Of a stretch of 14,191 nt of DNA, positions 7,588-14,191 are shown piece by piece. Source of the DNA: JOPF136 sp035272605 (GTDB lineage: Bacteria; Acidobacteriota; Terriglobia; Acidiferrales; UBA7541); assembly GCA_035272605.1 (NCBI GenBank), contig DATEQM010000148.1, forward strand, positions 1 to 14,191, in the 5' to 3' direction. Within the stretch, counting starts at the first letter, position 1. Every line of letters starts with the position of its first letter. The notes beneath the pieces are model-generated. The model was given only the letters and a program-made list of their open reading frames with translations. It had not been told where the DNA came from and did not search any database. The position numbers and the translations under genes were made by a program.

Positions 7588-9069
7588 ATGAATCCCTGTG
7601 GTCAGCCTCGGCAAAAAGCCTCTCGCACGTGGTGCCGCATCGCGGTCTTGCTGGTGTCGGTCTGCTTTGGTTGGCTGGGAGCTTCGGCTCAAGATGCCCC
7701 GGACAAAACTCTATCCGGAGCGCAACCGCCACTGCCGTTCGCAACAGCGCCGATCCCCAGCTATAAGAGCGATTTCAAGATCAACATTCCTTCCTTCGAG
7801 AATGCGACCTTTTCCTTTGGAGCCGTGCAGCCCGGTGCCGTTTCATCCCCGGGCTTTGAGGGCGTGCGCACACTCACCCTGGAGGAAGCCAAGGCACAGG
7901 CGGCCGCGGCCGGGAATCCGCTGGTACGCCTTGGGGAACTCTCGGTGGAGGTCGCGAAGCAGCACCGGCTGGGCGCCCAGGGCGATTACTTTCCGCAGAT
8001 CGGCTCGACTCTTTACAACATGCACCTCAACAAACAAACGGGCCAAGTGCTGACAGTTGAACGTCCGCTCACCGGCGGGATCCTGAGTGTTCCCGTAAAC
8101 ATATTCGCAAAAAATCAGACCATTTATAACCTGAACGCGGTTCAACCGATCACTCCTCTTTTCGCGATTTATCAACTCGTGAAAATCGCGCGCGCGGACG
8201 AGAATATTGCCCGCGCCAAGGTTGGATTGCCGGTAAAGGAAATCGCAAACCAGGTGGAGAAAAATTACTTTGATTTGCTGGTGGCCCAACGGGAATTGAC
8301 CGGCGCCGAAGCCGGGGCGAAGAAGGTTCAGGCCAAGTGGTTGAGGGCAAGCAACTCAACGACTCCCGACATCTCGGCGGAACAACAGGCGGAGATGGCT
8401 GGCGCCGAAAAGGCGGTCCTGCTCGCATCCAGCAAGGTGCAGGAGCTGACCGCGTCGCTCAACGGACTTCTTGGCTTTCCCGAAAATGCAAGACTGGATC
8501 TCGTCCCGCCCCCGCCTTTGGTGGAAAACGTCTCGCTGACGGAAGCCACTGAGAATGCCACGGCCGCCAATCCCGAGGTCGTGGAAGCAGAGCAGACCGC
8601 AATCAAAGCGCACGCTGGCAAGACGCTCTCGAAAATGGCCTATTTCCCGGTGGTCGCGATGATGGGTGGCTACTCAAATCAAAACGCGATCACAGATCGC
8701 GTTTTGCCCCAGGATTTCGGCTATATCGGCTTGGTGGCCACGTTCACCGTGTTTGATGGCTTCAAGCGTGAACATGGCGTCAAGGAGCGCAGCGCCCAAG
8801 CCGAAATGGCGGATCTGGCTGTGACGCTGACCAAGGCCAAGGTGGCGGCAGGGGTAAAGAGCAGCTACTTCGAGCTGGATCGCTCGCGCCAACTCTATCA
8901 ATTGGCGTCCCGGATGGTGTCTTCGGCACAAATCGTGGATGCGAGTTACAAAACCGATGACCCAGATGTAAAGGCGGCCAGGACACAAATGGAAGCCGAT
9001 ATGTTCCGCGCCGAGCTTGATTACCGCATGGCATACGCCAAGGTGAAAGCCATGATGGGCGTGGAATAA
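7588..9069 (+). CDS. TolC-family outer-membrane efflux protein
   Basis: This encodes a 493-aa outer-membrane channel of the OEP family, which forms trimers with a barrel and a long periplasmic helical tunnel and works with inner-membrane pumps and adaptors. The ATG at 7588 follows GGAGG with a normal gap. A signal peptide covers about 1-34 (ASA/QDA). A proline-rich stretch to about 90 precedes two internally similar OEP halves: about 95-295 (AQAAAAGNPLVRLGE, then the strand GDYFPQIGSTLY) and about 316-490 (ENATAANPEVVEAEQ, then MAYFPVVAMMGGYSN and GLVATFTVFDGFKRE). The length is usual for the family. No MFP adaptor, RND, ABC or MFS pump is nearby, so the partner and substrate cannot be assigned. 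The palindromic sites upstream suggest regulated expression. Confidence 0.92.
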   Translation: MNPCGQPRQKASRTWCRIAVLLVSVCFGWLGASAQDAPDKTLSGAQPPLPFATAPIPSYKSDFKINIPSFENATFSFGAVQPGAVSSPGFEGVRTLTLEEAKAQAAAAGNPLVRLGELSVEVAKQHRLGAQGDYFPQIGSTLYNMHLNKQTGQVLTVERPLTGGILSVPVNIFAKNQTIYNLNAVQPITPLFAIYQLVKIARADENIARAKVGLPVKEIANQVEKNYFDLLVAQRELTGAEAGAKKVQAKWLRASNSTTPDISAEQQAEMAGAEKAVLLASSKVQELTASLNGLLGFPENARLDLVPPPPLVENVSLTEATENATAANPEVVEAEQTAIKAHAGKTLSKMAYFPVVAMMGGYSNQNAITDRVLPQDFGYIGLVATFTVFDGFKREHGVKERSAQAEMADLAVTLTKAKVAAGVKSSYFELDRSRQLYQLASRMVSSAQIVDASYKTDDPDVKAARTQMEADMFRAELDYRMAYAKVKAMMGVE

Positions 9070-9128
9070 AGCGGCGTTATCGAAGTTTCGGGTATGAGCG
9101 GATCGAACAGTGGATGTCGTTTGCAGAA

Positions 9129-9169
9129 CGCAGGCAGAGGGTGCCGAACCCTCCGTCTTGCAATCTGCG
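9129..9169. repeat. Inverted repeat after the TolC gene
   Basis: A perfect 6-bp stem, GAGGGT (9137-9142) with ACCCTC (9148-9153) around a GCCGA loop, lies inside a wider pair CGCAG (9129-9133) / CTGCG (9165-9169). It is about 60 bp beyond the TolC stop and 55 bp before the next start. It has no following T-run. It may be a Rho-independent-like terminator for TolC or an mRNA-stabilising hairpin. The remaining bases between 9070 and 9223 hold no gene. Confidence 0.4.
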
Positions 9170-9223
9170 TGAAATGGTACGGCCGACCGGGCGGCAGGCC
9201 AGGGTCGAGAAAGGAAGGGACTG

Positions 9224-9820
9224 ATGCAAACTAGGAGTACCCAAGTAAGCCAAGAAGTCGCAAGCAATCCAGGGAGAACCCTCCGGCGGTCGCTGTGGCT
9301 AGCTGGCGCGGTTGTTTTCGCTCTCTCCATGGTTATCGCCGCGACTGCCTTGCCTGTGTTCAGCCGCCAGCCGGCTGCGCCGCAGGCCTCCCCAACCAGC
9401 ACGATCTCAGGCGTGCAGTGCGTCATCGGCTGCGAGAACATCAAGCCCAAAAGCAAGGGCACAATCAGCGTGGTGCCCACTGGGCTCCAATTTGCCACTG
9501 ACAAAGACACGGCCGCCATCAGTACCGCCTCCATTGAGGACATTTTTGTCGGCAACCAGAGCCGGCAGGACGTGAGCGGCGTGGGCGGCACAATCGCCAA
9601 AGCGGCCATCCCCTATGGAGGGGGCCGAATCGTCAGCCTCTTTTCGCACAAAGTAGAGGTCCTGAGCGTGGAATACGTGGACTCGAATGGCGGCTTCCAC
9701 GGAGCCATCTACGTGCTTCCGGTAGGACAAGCCACTTCGTTCAGAGATCAGCTCGTCGCGCAGGGCGCAAAGGTCAGCGCTCATGTGGACGCAGCGGTAG
9801 CGCCGGAGGAGAAGCAATGA
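9224..9820 (+). CDS. Membrane-anchored exported protein, unrecognised family
   Basis: This encodes 198 aa and starts after AAGGAAGGGA. An N-terminal cytosolic stretch of 20 residues with RR at 21-22 precedes a single hydrophobic segment (about 24-45), so it is either an uncleaved anchor or a long signal peptide. After a Pro/Ala linker, residues about 62-182 read as a compact beta-rich domain: GTISVVPTGLQFATDKD, then SIEDIFVGNQSRQDVSG, a Gly-rich YGGGRIVSLFSHKVEVL, and a final strand and helix (AIYVLPVGQ...FRDQLVAQGAKV). The strand pattern recalls a PH-like fold, but that is a guess. Cys66 and Cys70 (CVIGC) could pair. Its stop overlaps the next start (ATGA), so the two are translated together and probably act together. 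Function unknown. Confidence 0.78.
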   Translation: MQTRSTQVSQEVASNPGRTLRRSLWLAGAVVFALSMVIAATALPVFSRQPAAPQASPTSTISGVQCVIGCENIKPKSKGTISVVPTGLQFATDKDTAAISTASIEDIFVGNQSRQDVSGVGGTIAKAAIPYGGGRIVSLFSHKVEVLSVEYVDSNGGFHGAIYVLPVGQATSFRDQLVAQGAKVSAHVDAAVAPEEKQ

Positions 9821-10365
9821 AAACTGTTACCCGAGCAGCATTCCCTTCGATTTTCGCCGTGGTTGCCACCGGCGCCGCGTTGCTGCTGGGCGGCTCCCTC
9901 GTGGCCCAACCAGGTCCGGCGGGAAAGCCCACGGCTGCCCCGCAGCAGCCCCTCAAGCTTACTGCCTCCGCAATTCAGATTGAGCGTACGGATCCGCCCG
10001 AGGATCTCCAGGTCCCGGAGGATTTCCGCATCTCCACCTACGAAAATGTGATTCTCCAGGTGGAAAAGACGAAGAAATTTGGGCACGTCTATCGCAGCGG
10101 CGACCGCAGGGCCGCTGACGCGCCAGACCTCATCATCCTGCGCATGGTTCCTCAGGCCTACAAGGCGGGCAGCCAGAAGCAGCGCGAGGTCACCACGGTC
10201 AGCGGAGGCACCTCCATCAAAATCAGGGTTACCTTTTCCCACCGCGACGGCAAGGTGCTGTTGGAAAAGGATCTCGACGGCAAGGTGCGCTTCTTCGGAG
10301 ACAACCTGCGCGCCACCTACGACTTCGCCAAAAAGGTAGCTGACGTCGTTAACGAAAGCTTCTAA
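9817..10365 (+). CDS. Exported protein, unrecognised family (DUF4410-like features)
   Basis: This encodes 182 aa with a clear signal peptide (about 1-30, LLLGGSLVA/Q). There is no lipobox cysteine, so it is probably periplasmic. The mature part has a Pro-rich start and then a mixed alpha/beta domain (about 48-182). The order is a helix (STYENVILQVEKTKKFGHVYR), a strand after DAPDL (IILRMV), strands around TSIKIRVTFSHRDGKVLLEK, and a closing helix (NLRATYDFAKKVADVVNESF). This order resembles DUF4410-type envelope proteins, but I am not sure of membership. The ATG sits in the upstream stop (ATGA) after GGAGGAG, a strong coupled start. Its partner is the anchored protein at 9224-9820; a joint envelope role is inferred from the coupling. 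Confidence 0.8.
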   Translation: MKTVTRAAFPSIFAVVATGAALLLGGSLVAQPGPAGKPTAAPQQPLKLTASAIQIERTDPPEDLQVPEDFRISTYENVILQVEKTKKFGHVYRSGDRRAADAPDLIILRMVPQAYKAGSQKQREVTTVSGGTSIKIRVTFSHRDGKVLLEKDLDGKVRFFGDNLRATYDFAKKVADVVNESF

Positions 10366-10397
10366 CTCTTCCCAACCCGTACTTCCGAGGAGCAGAT

Positions 10398-10424
10398 GCG
10401 GCGAGCGCTCCGCGGGCTCGCCGC
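10398..10424. repeat. GC hairpin 1 downstream of the exported pair
   Basis: GCGGCGAGC (10398-10406) and GCTCGCCGC (10416-10424) form a perfect 9-bp stem with a 9-nt loop, 32 bp after the stop at 10365. The position suits a terminator for the 9224-10365 operon, but no T-run follows (CGTACGCCGGTTTCTC). It is the first of three GC hairpins in about 115 bp. Confidence 0.5.
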
Positions 10425-10451
10425 CGTACGCCGGTTTCTCTCCCACGCCGC

Positions 10452-10468
10452 AGCGCCTCGGCGGCGCT
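10452..10468. repeat. GC hairpin 2
   Basis: AGCGCC (10452-10457) and GGCGCT (10463-10468) form a perfect 6-bp stem around TCGGC, about 28 bp after hairpin 1. There is no T-run after it. It may be part of a structured non-coding RNA or a decayed repeat. Confidence 0.4.
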
Positions 10469-10498
10469 CTGCCTTCTGTGCAGCCCGGCGAACCTCCT

Positions 10499-10512
10499 GC
10501 GCCTGCGGGCGC
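10499..10512. repeat. GC hairpin 3
   Basis: GCGCC (10499-10503) and GGCGC (10508-10512) pair around TGCG, a 5-bp stem with a 4-base loop. It is 30 bp after hairpin 2 and about 88 bp before the broken DUF481-like gene. The regular spacing of the three stems is the main reason to list it. Confidence 0.35.
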
Positions 10513-10599
10513 CGCGCAGATATCCCTTCGTCGGTTCTGCCAGAGATCAGTATCCTCTAGGATTCATGAGCAGCCTCCATCCGTCCCAGGCGCCGAGAA

Positions 10600-10893
10600 A
10601 TGACCATCCCAATGTTCCCCATCCCGCTCGCCGGCCTCATCTTCCTGCTCGCGGCCTTATTTGCGTGCCCCTGCTCTCCCGCCCAGGCGAAACGCCAGGA
10701 CGTGGTCATCATGAACAACGGCGACCATTTCACTGGGCAGGTCAAGAGCCTGCAGAATGGCTTGCTGTATGTGGAGACGGACTAAGTCGCCGGCAAAATC
10801 GGGCTGGATTGGAATCAAGTGCGATCGGTGGAGAGTACGGCGACCTACCGGATTGTAGTGACCGATGCCTGCCGGCGCTCCGGTGCCACTTGA
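10600..10893 (+). pseudogene. Broken DUF481/YdiY-like outer-membrane protein gene
   Basis: The frame opens with a signal peptide (MTIPMFPIPLAGLIFLLAAL...SPAQA) followed by QDVVIMNNGDHFTGQVKSLQ and NGLLYVETD, then a TAA at 10783-10785. The same frame continues with VAGKIGLDWNQVRSVESTATYRIVVTDACRRSG to a TGA at 10891. This is the N-terminal pattern of DUF481 proteins (KNGDxxTGxVKxLxxGxLYV..DYVxGxIxxDWxxVxxxES), in which a Tyr normally stands where the stop is; TAC or TAT to TAA explains it. After about 10885 another frame reads CHLKDGAEADNKFAT, suggesting a frameshift as well. The barrel part (over 150 aa) is missing. The short protein up to 10785 might still be made and exported, but there is no strong ribosome site. 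Confidence 0.65.
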
Positions 10894-11095
10894 AGGACGG
10901 AGCGGAGGCGGATAACAAGTTCGCGACTCGCCGAAGTGAAAGGCGCAGCACCTGCGTTCAGCATTCAAGCGTGTGGGCAGGATGCCGCTTCCCATCGTTC
11001 CTGCGGAATGACAGCAGCCCGGGCTATTGATCAGACGAAGTCCTGTTTGTCTCCAGCATGAGCGCGATCGCGCGCCCCGCTTCTGTGACGCTGCT
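10894..11095. other. Gene-free stretch after the pseudogene
   Basis: About 200 bp without a supported gene. It may hold decayed coding sequence of the DUF481-like gene (to about 10955) and the 3' end of the minus-strand DUF4136 transcript. A perfect 12-bp palindrome, GCGCGATCGCGC, lies at 11062-11073. No terminator with a T-run is seen for either strand. Confidence 0.4.
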
Positions 11096-11647
11096 CTATT
11101 TCTTGGATTTCGGCGGGAAATTCTTGAGCAGCTTGGCCACCGCCTTGTTGAGCCTATCCAGATTCTTTTGCGGGTCTTTGCTGGGATTCAGTGTTTTCGT
11201 CGCTTGCCCGCGCCAGATGAGCTGTTTGGCCGCCGGATCGTAGAAGTCAACGCCTAGGGTGCCGACGTGAATCGTGGTGCTTGTGGCAGTCGCCATCCCG
11301 CCGCCAAACCTCCAGCCGCCTCCCATGCCGTAGGCATCCCACTGCCGCTCCTGGGTGACCGAGACTTGATAGGCGACGTACAAATCGGCCTGATCGGTGT
11401 CGGTCTTGGTAAACCCCTTGGCGGAAAGCTGAGCATCTATGGCCTGCCGGATCTGTTGATCGATAATCTGGTCAGGATGCGCATTCGACTTGATCACCAC
11501 CCAGTGGTAGGTCTTGTACTTAGAGAAATCTGTGCCCGGCACGAAGTTGTAGCTGACATCCTGCGCCAGGGCGGACCCAGCGGCGAGCAAGATGAAGCCT
11601 ATTGCCAGGGCGGCAGTAAAAGCGCCGTATCTTCTGCTTCTGAACAT
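11096..11647 (-). CDS. DUF4136-family exported protein
   Basis: This encodes 183 aa. The start at 11647 is chosen because GGAGGG lies 8 nt upstream and the signal peptide then begins correctly (MFRSRRYGAF, hydrophobic to about residue 25, ALA/QDV); starts further up add an unlikely leader. The mature protein opens with VSYNFVPGTDFSKYKTYHWV, the hallmark of DUF4136. A helix IDQQIRQAIDAQLSAKGF follows, then DQADLYVAYQVSV, a Gly/Met-rich insert (AYGMGGGWRFGGGMAT), and GTLGVDFYDPAAKQLIWRGQAT. The family is found in periplasmic or lipid-linked envelope proteins of unknown role; there is no lipobox here. It lies 116 bp downstream of the large repeat protein on the same strand and may share its transcript. 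C-terminus is Lys-rich (FPPKSKK). Confidence 0.85.
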   Translation of the reverse strand: MFRSRRYGAFTAALAIGFILLAAGSALAQDVSYNFVPGTDFSKYKTYHWVVIKSNAHPDQIIDQQIRQAIDAQLSAKGFTKTDTDQADLYVAYQVSVTQERQWDAYGMGGGWRFGGGMATATSTTIHVGTLGVDFYDPAAKQLIWRGQATKTLNPSKDPQKNLDRLNKAVAKLLKNFPPKSKK

Positions 11648-11763
11648 AAGTGTTCCCTCCTGAATCGAAATACCGATCACCATTCCCGCTCTATCCATTT
11701 GGGGAGCGTGAAACCTTATGGCCGATCAAAGCCGGGCACGGAATTCAATCGACCCCATCCGTT

Positions 11764-13995
11764 CTATCTCCTGCGGCCTCCGCCGCCAGAATGTTGTGAT
11801 TGCTGGTATCGCTGGCTGGATTGTTCTCCCCTCTGCCTGTTTTGCGCCTCTTGTTGCATTCCCTGTGTCCCGCTGCTGCTCCCGGAGTGCTGCTGATACG
11901 AGGAAGCTGATGAGGTAGAGCTGGGGTGCTGCTGGTAGCTCTGTTCATGCTGTTGTGCGCTCGAAGAATTTACAGAACTCCAGCCTCCACTGCCGTTAGA
12001 CTTCTGCCAGCCGCTCCCGGTATTCTTATAGACGTTGCCGTCGTGGTCGGCATACATGTCGCCGTTGGACGATTTGGCCGCGGCGGTGTTGCCGTACGCG
12101 GTACTCGTGCCCGCAGCCTTCCCGCCTGCCGAGTTCTGCATCGAGGCTTCCGTTCCCTGCGCGGTTGTCTGATGCTGCGCGGTTGCGCTTCCGTAGGGCG
12201 TGGAGACTGCGGAGCTTCCCCAGGAGCCGTAGGCATTGGAGCCCTGGTGGGTGGCCGCGGAGGCCCCGGTGTATGGGTTGTAGGCCGTTCCGGCGGAGGC
12301 GTGGCCGTAGGGAGTGGAAACCGAGGCGGTGTGCGTGGATGTGCCGGTGTAGGGATTATAAGAGGCCGATCTGGTGGCCGATCCGTACGGGCCGTAGGCC
12401 GTCTGCGAAACGCCGTATGCTCCGGTGGCAGAGTGGTAGTAAGCACTGCCGCCGTACGTGGCAGCACTCCCGTAATACGCGGGATATGCGTAGCCGACGT
12501 GGTAGACCCCGACGTACGGCGGATAGTAGTAGCCGGTACCCCCAGCGATGACAGCCCCGACCGCGGCTCCCATCACGAACGCTCCGAGATAGCCGGCAGT
12601 CGAGCTGGCTTGTACGTTGCCATCGGAATTCATCACTTGGGTTACGTAGGTGACGTTGTAAACGGGTGAGCTGGGTGGGATGGTGTAGATCTGCTGAGGG
12701 ACGGAGGGTGCTGTCTGCCAGGGCCCGGCCGGATTGGAAGAATAAAACCACACGCCCTGGAAGCAGAGGAAATACTGGTCGCCGACCTGGATGACTTTTT
12801 GTGCGGTGTTGGTCGCGTAAGACAGCGAAGTTCCCTCGATGGGTGCGAACTGGGGATTCCCGTCGTAGGTCACCTGTACCTGGGCTGCCGCGGCGGGATT
12901 CACGATGACCGTCGTAGGAATCTGGGCCATCAGGACAGAATCCTTGGCTTCCTCCGTCCCCGGAACTGAGGGGAGAACCTGAGCGGCAGGACTTGACGGA
13001 GGGATTTGAGCAAAGTCGGGGGGAAGATTCGGCGTGGCGAACGTCCATGGCCCGGCAAGACTGTTGGCACTAAACCAGCGGCCCGAGATCAGGTAGAAAT
13101 ACTGATTCGTGGGGGAGTAGCGAAAGAGATAGCTCATCGTGTTGTTGACGTAGGCTAGCTGGGTTTGCGGGATTTGCGTATAGGACGGCTGCCCATCGAA
13201 GAGAATGACTTGAGCGGGCCTCGTGCTGTAGAAGACGGCCGGGACCACGGCCCCGGGCTTTGCGGAAGGGGGAACGTAGTTCGCCAGATCGGCCCAATGC
13301 GAATCTTTCTGCGGCAGCTTTTCCAGGTCCTTGGGGAGCTTTGTGGCCACAGACCACGGACCCTGGAGGTTGCTCGTGCGCATCCATTGACCGCCGGCCA
13401 GGAAGAAATATTCGGCATTGGATGTATCGCGGAACACAGCCCAGTGCGTGTTGACCACGTATTCGAGATCGGTCTTTTCAATCGGCGCGAAAGTGGGCTG
13501 GCCGTCCACATCCAGGAGGATGGCCGGCTGGTAGCTGACAAAGATTTCCGGTGGATCGTTCCTCAGTTGAACGGTTGGCGCGGACTGCGTCTTGGGCACG
13601 CAAGCCACGACCCGCTCCAGGGAGATGGGGAAACTGGGCGGTATGAAGGACCTAAACATCGCCTCCATCTGCGCGGCAGCGCCCGGGTCCGACCCAGGGA
13701 AGTAGATATTCGTGGCCTGGATATCGTGGAGGAGCACCATGTGGTTCTCGGTGTCAACGTCCGTGATGGCGATCAGGAAGGCGGCGCCCACGACGGCCTT
13801 CCCGCCCGCGGGAGTGAGGGAAAAGGCCATTCGAAACTTGAGTTCCCGGAAATTCTTCCAGTCGTCAATCTGAGGCTGGTAGTTAACCAGCGTGTTGCCT
13901 TGGACGACCCGCTGGCGGGGCCAGCCGGGATCCTGGGCGAGCAGAGCAGTGGCTGAAATGAGAAGGATGGAAAGAACTGGGAATATTTTTTTCAT
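11764..13995 (-). CDS. Large secreted modular repeat protein (WY-rich modules and YNPYTG tail)
   Basis: This encodes 743 aa. The start at 13995 follows AGCAGGAG and gives a good signal peptide (MKKIFPVLSILLISATALLA/Q); a start 26 codons earlier is unlikely. Residues about 26-135 form an N-terminal domain of unknown type. Three related modules follow, at about 157-219, 260-322 and 371-431. Each has DGQP or DGNP, a strand ending YVxNT, a Tyr/Phe pair, GxW(F/M), then the signature xGPW. A hydrophobic Gly/Ala segment (about 468-488) and a Tyr-rich patch precede low-complexity repeats (YGPYGSA, YNPYTGTS, YNPYTGAS, STPYGSA; about 510-640). A DMYADHDGNVYKNTGSGW element (647-664) and a Gln/Ser tail ending GGGGRRR close it. 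Such proteins are known from Acidobacteriota and some Proteobacteria as surface or matrix proteins of unknown role. A binding or adhesive role is inferred. Confidence 0.85.
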   Translation of the reverse strand: MKKIFPVLSILLISATALLAQDPGWPRQRVVQGNTLVNYQPQIDDWKNFRELKFRMAFSLTPAGGKAVVGAAFLIAITDVDTENHMVLLHDIQATNIYFPGSDPGAAAQMEAMFRSFIPPSFPISLERVVACVPKTQSAPTVQLRNDPPEIFVSYQPAILLDVDGQPTFAPIEKTDLEYVVNTHWAVFRDTSNAEYFFLAGGQWMRTSNLQGPWSVATKLPKDLEKLPQKDSHWADLANYVPPSAKPGAVVPAVFYSTRPAQVILFDGQPSYTQIPQTQLAYVNNTMSYLFRYSPTNQYFYLISGRWFSANSLAGPWTFATPNLPPDFAQIPPSSPAAQVLPSVPGTEEAKDSVLMAQIPTTVIVNPAAAAQVQVTYDGNPQFAPIEGTSLSYATNTAQKVIQVGDQYFLCFQGVWFYSSNPAGPWQTAPSVPQQIYTIPPSSPVYNVTYVTQVMNSDGNVQASSTAGYLGAFVMGAAVGAVIAGGTGYYYPPYVGVYHVGYAYPAYYGSAATYGGSAYYHSATGAYGVSQTAYGPYGSATRSASYNPYTGTSTHTASVSTPYGHASAGTAYNPYTGASAATHQGSNAYGSWGSSAVSTPYGSATAQHQTTAQGTEASMQNSAGGKAAGTSTAYGNTAAAKSSNGDMYADHDGNVYKNTGSGWQKSNGSGGWSSVNSSSAQQHEQSYQQHPSSTSSASSYQQHSGSSSGTQGMQQEAQNRQRGEQSSQRYQQSQHSGGGGRRR

Positions 13996-14174
13996 GGTCT
14001 CCTGCTCATTCTGTGTGGGTACTCCTGAGGGCATTTCTAAGAACCCACGACTGTCCCCATACATCGAATCCATTCGTCGATGAGGGCAAATCGACGGACG
14101 GAATCATGACCGGCCAGGGACAACGCCGATTACTCTTCACGATGCAGACTGGCAGACTCGCTGCGAACAGCCAA

Positions 14175-14190
14175 CTGTCAATTCTGACAG
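14175..14190. promoter_or_regulatory. Palindromic operator-like site 3 (CTGTCA-N4-TGACAG)
   Basis: CTGTCAATTCTGACAG is the best of the three sites: a perfect 6-bp inverted repeat with a 4-base AT-rich centre, at the right edge of the window. It is about 180 bp upstream of the start of the large repeat protein (13995). A gene beyond the edge on the plus strand could equally be its target. The 13996-14174 stretch holds no gene and no clear -24/-12 promoter. Confidence 0.5.
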
Positions 14191-14191
14191 A

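Noticed and set aside
8674..9609. Minus-strand open frame of 311 codons spanning the TolC end and the next gene
   Set aside because: It crosses two convincing plus-strand genes and their intergenic gap, and its translation shows no coherent domain.
11062..11073. GCGCGATCGCGC palindrome as a regulatory or attachment site
   Set aside because: A short GC-rich palindrome is expected by chance in such DNA, and no second copy or mobile gene is nearby.
12290..12560. DNA repeats in the YNPYTG region as a CRISPR or tandem-repeat array
   Set aside because: The units are irregular, lie in frame within a signal-peptide-bearing gene and encode similar amino acids, so they are protein repeats with no spacers.
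11926..12669. Plus-strand open frame of 247 codons opposite the repeat protein
   Set aside because: Low-complexity Arg/Gly/Val sequence mirrors the repetitive minus-strand gene and has no ribosome site.

Overview
The window (about 14.2 kb, GC-rich, gene-dense on both strands) looks like a chromosomal piece of a Gram-negative, probably soil-type bacterium. The best guess is Acidobacteriota. That is an inference from the mix of genes: a multiheme cytochrome c joined to HEAT and TPR repeats, DUF2490-, DUF4136- and DUF481-type exported proteins, a POTRA-less Omp85 barrel, and a large secreted protein with Tyr/Gly/Ser 'YNPYTG' repeats. No rRNA, tRNA, CRISPR array, integrase or transposase was seen.

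Layout. 110-796 (-): secreted protein with a copper-amine-oxidase-N-like domain. It diverges from 991-2244 (+), an Omp85/BamA-type barrel without POTRA domains. This is followed by 2334-2726 (+), a small four-helix membrane protein, and 2708-3466 (+), a DUF2490 outer-membrane protein whose start overlaps it. 3652-6030 (+) encodes a membrane-anchored octaheme cytochrome with C-terminal HEAT and TPR repeats. It converges on 6100-7176 (-), a soluble PAS/HisKA_3 histidine kinase with no response regulator beside it. A 411-bp gene-free stretch leads to 7588-9069 (+), a TolC-family outer-membrane efflux protein without a pump partner. 9224-9820 and 9817-10365 (+) are two unrecognised exported proteins, translationally coupled by a 4-bp overlap. 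10366-10599 holds three strong GC hairpins in a row, followed by a broken DUF481-like gene (10600-10893). On the minus strand, 11764-13995 is a 743-aa secreted repeat protein and 11096-11647, just downstream, is a DUF4136 protein.

How it fits together. Apart from the kinase, every product carries a signal peptide, a membrane anchor or membrane helices, so this is a cell-envelope region. Omp85, TolC and DUF2490 are predicted outer-membrane barrels, and the cytochrome is predicted to hang in the periplasm. No single pathway joins them all.

The most interesting non-coding signal is a recurring 16-bp palindrome, CTGTCA-N4-TGACAG or a near match. It lies upstream of the Omp85 gene (888-903), the TolC gene (7320-7335, with a half-site exactly 40 bp upstream) and the large repeat protein (14175-14190). 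It looks like the operator or enhancer of a shared regulator of envelope genes. I could not find a convincing sigma-54 -24/-12 promoter at any of the three, so the identity of the regulator is open.
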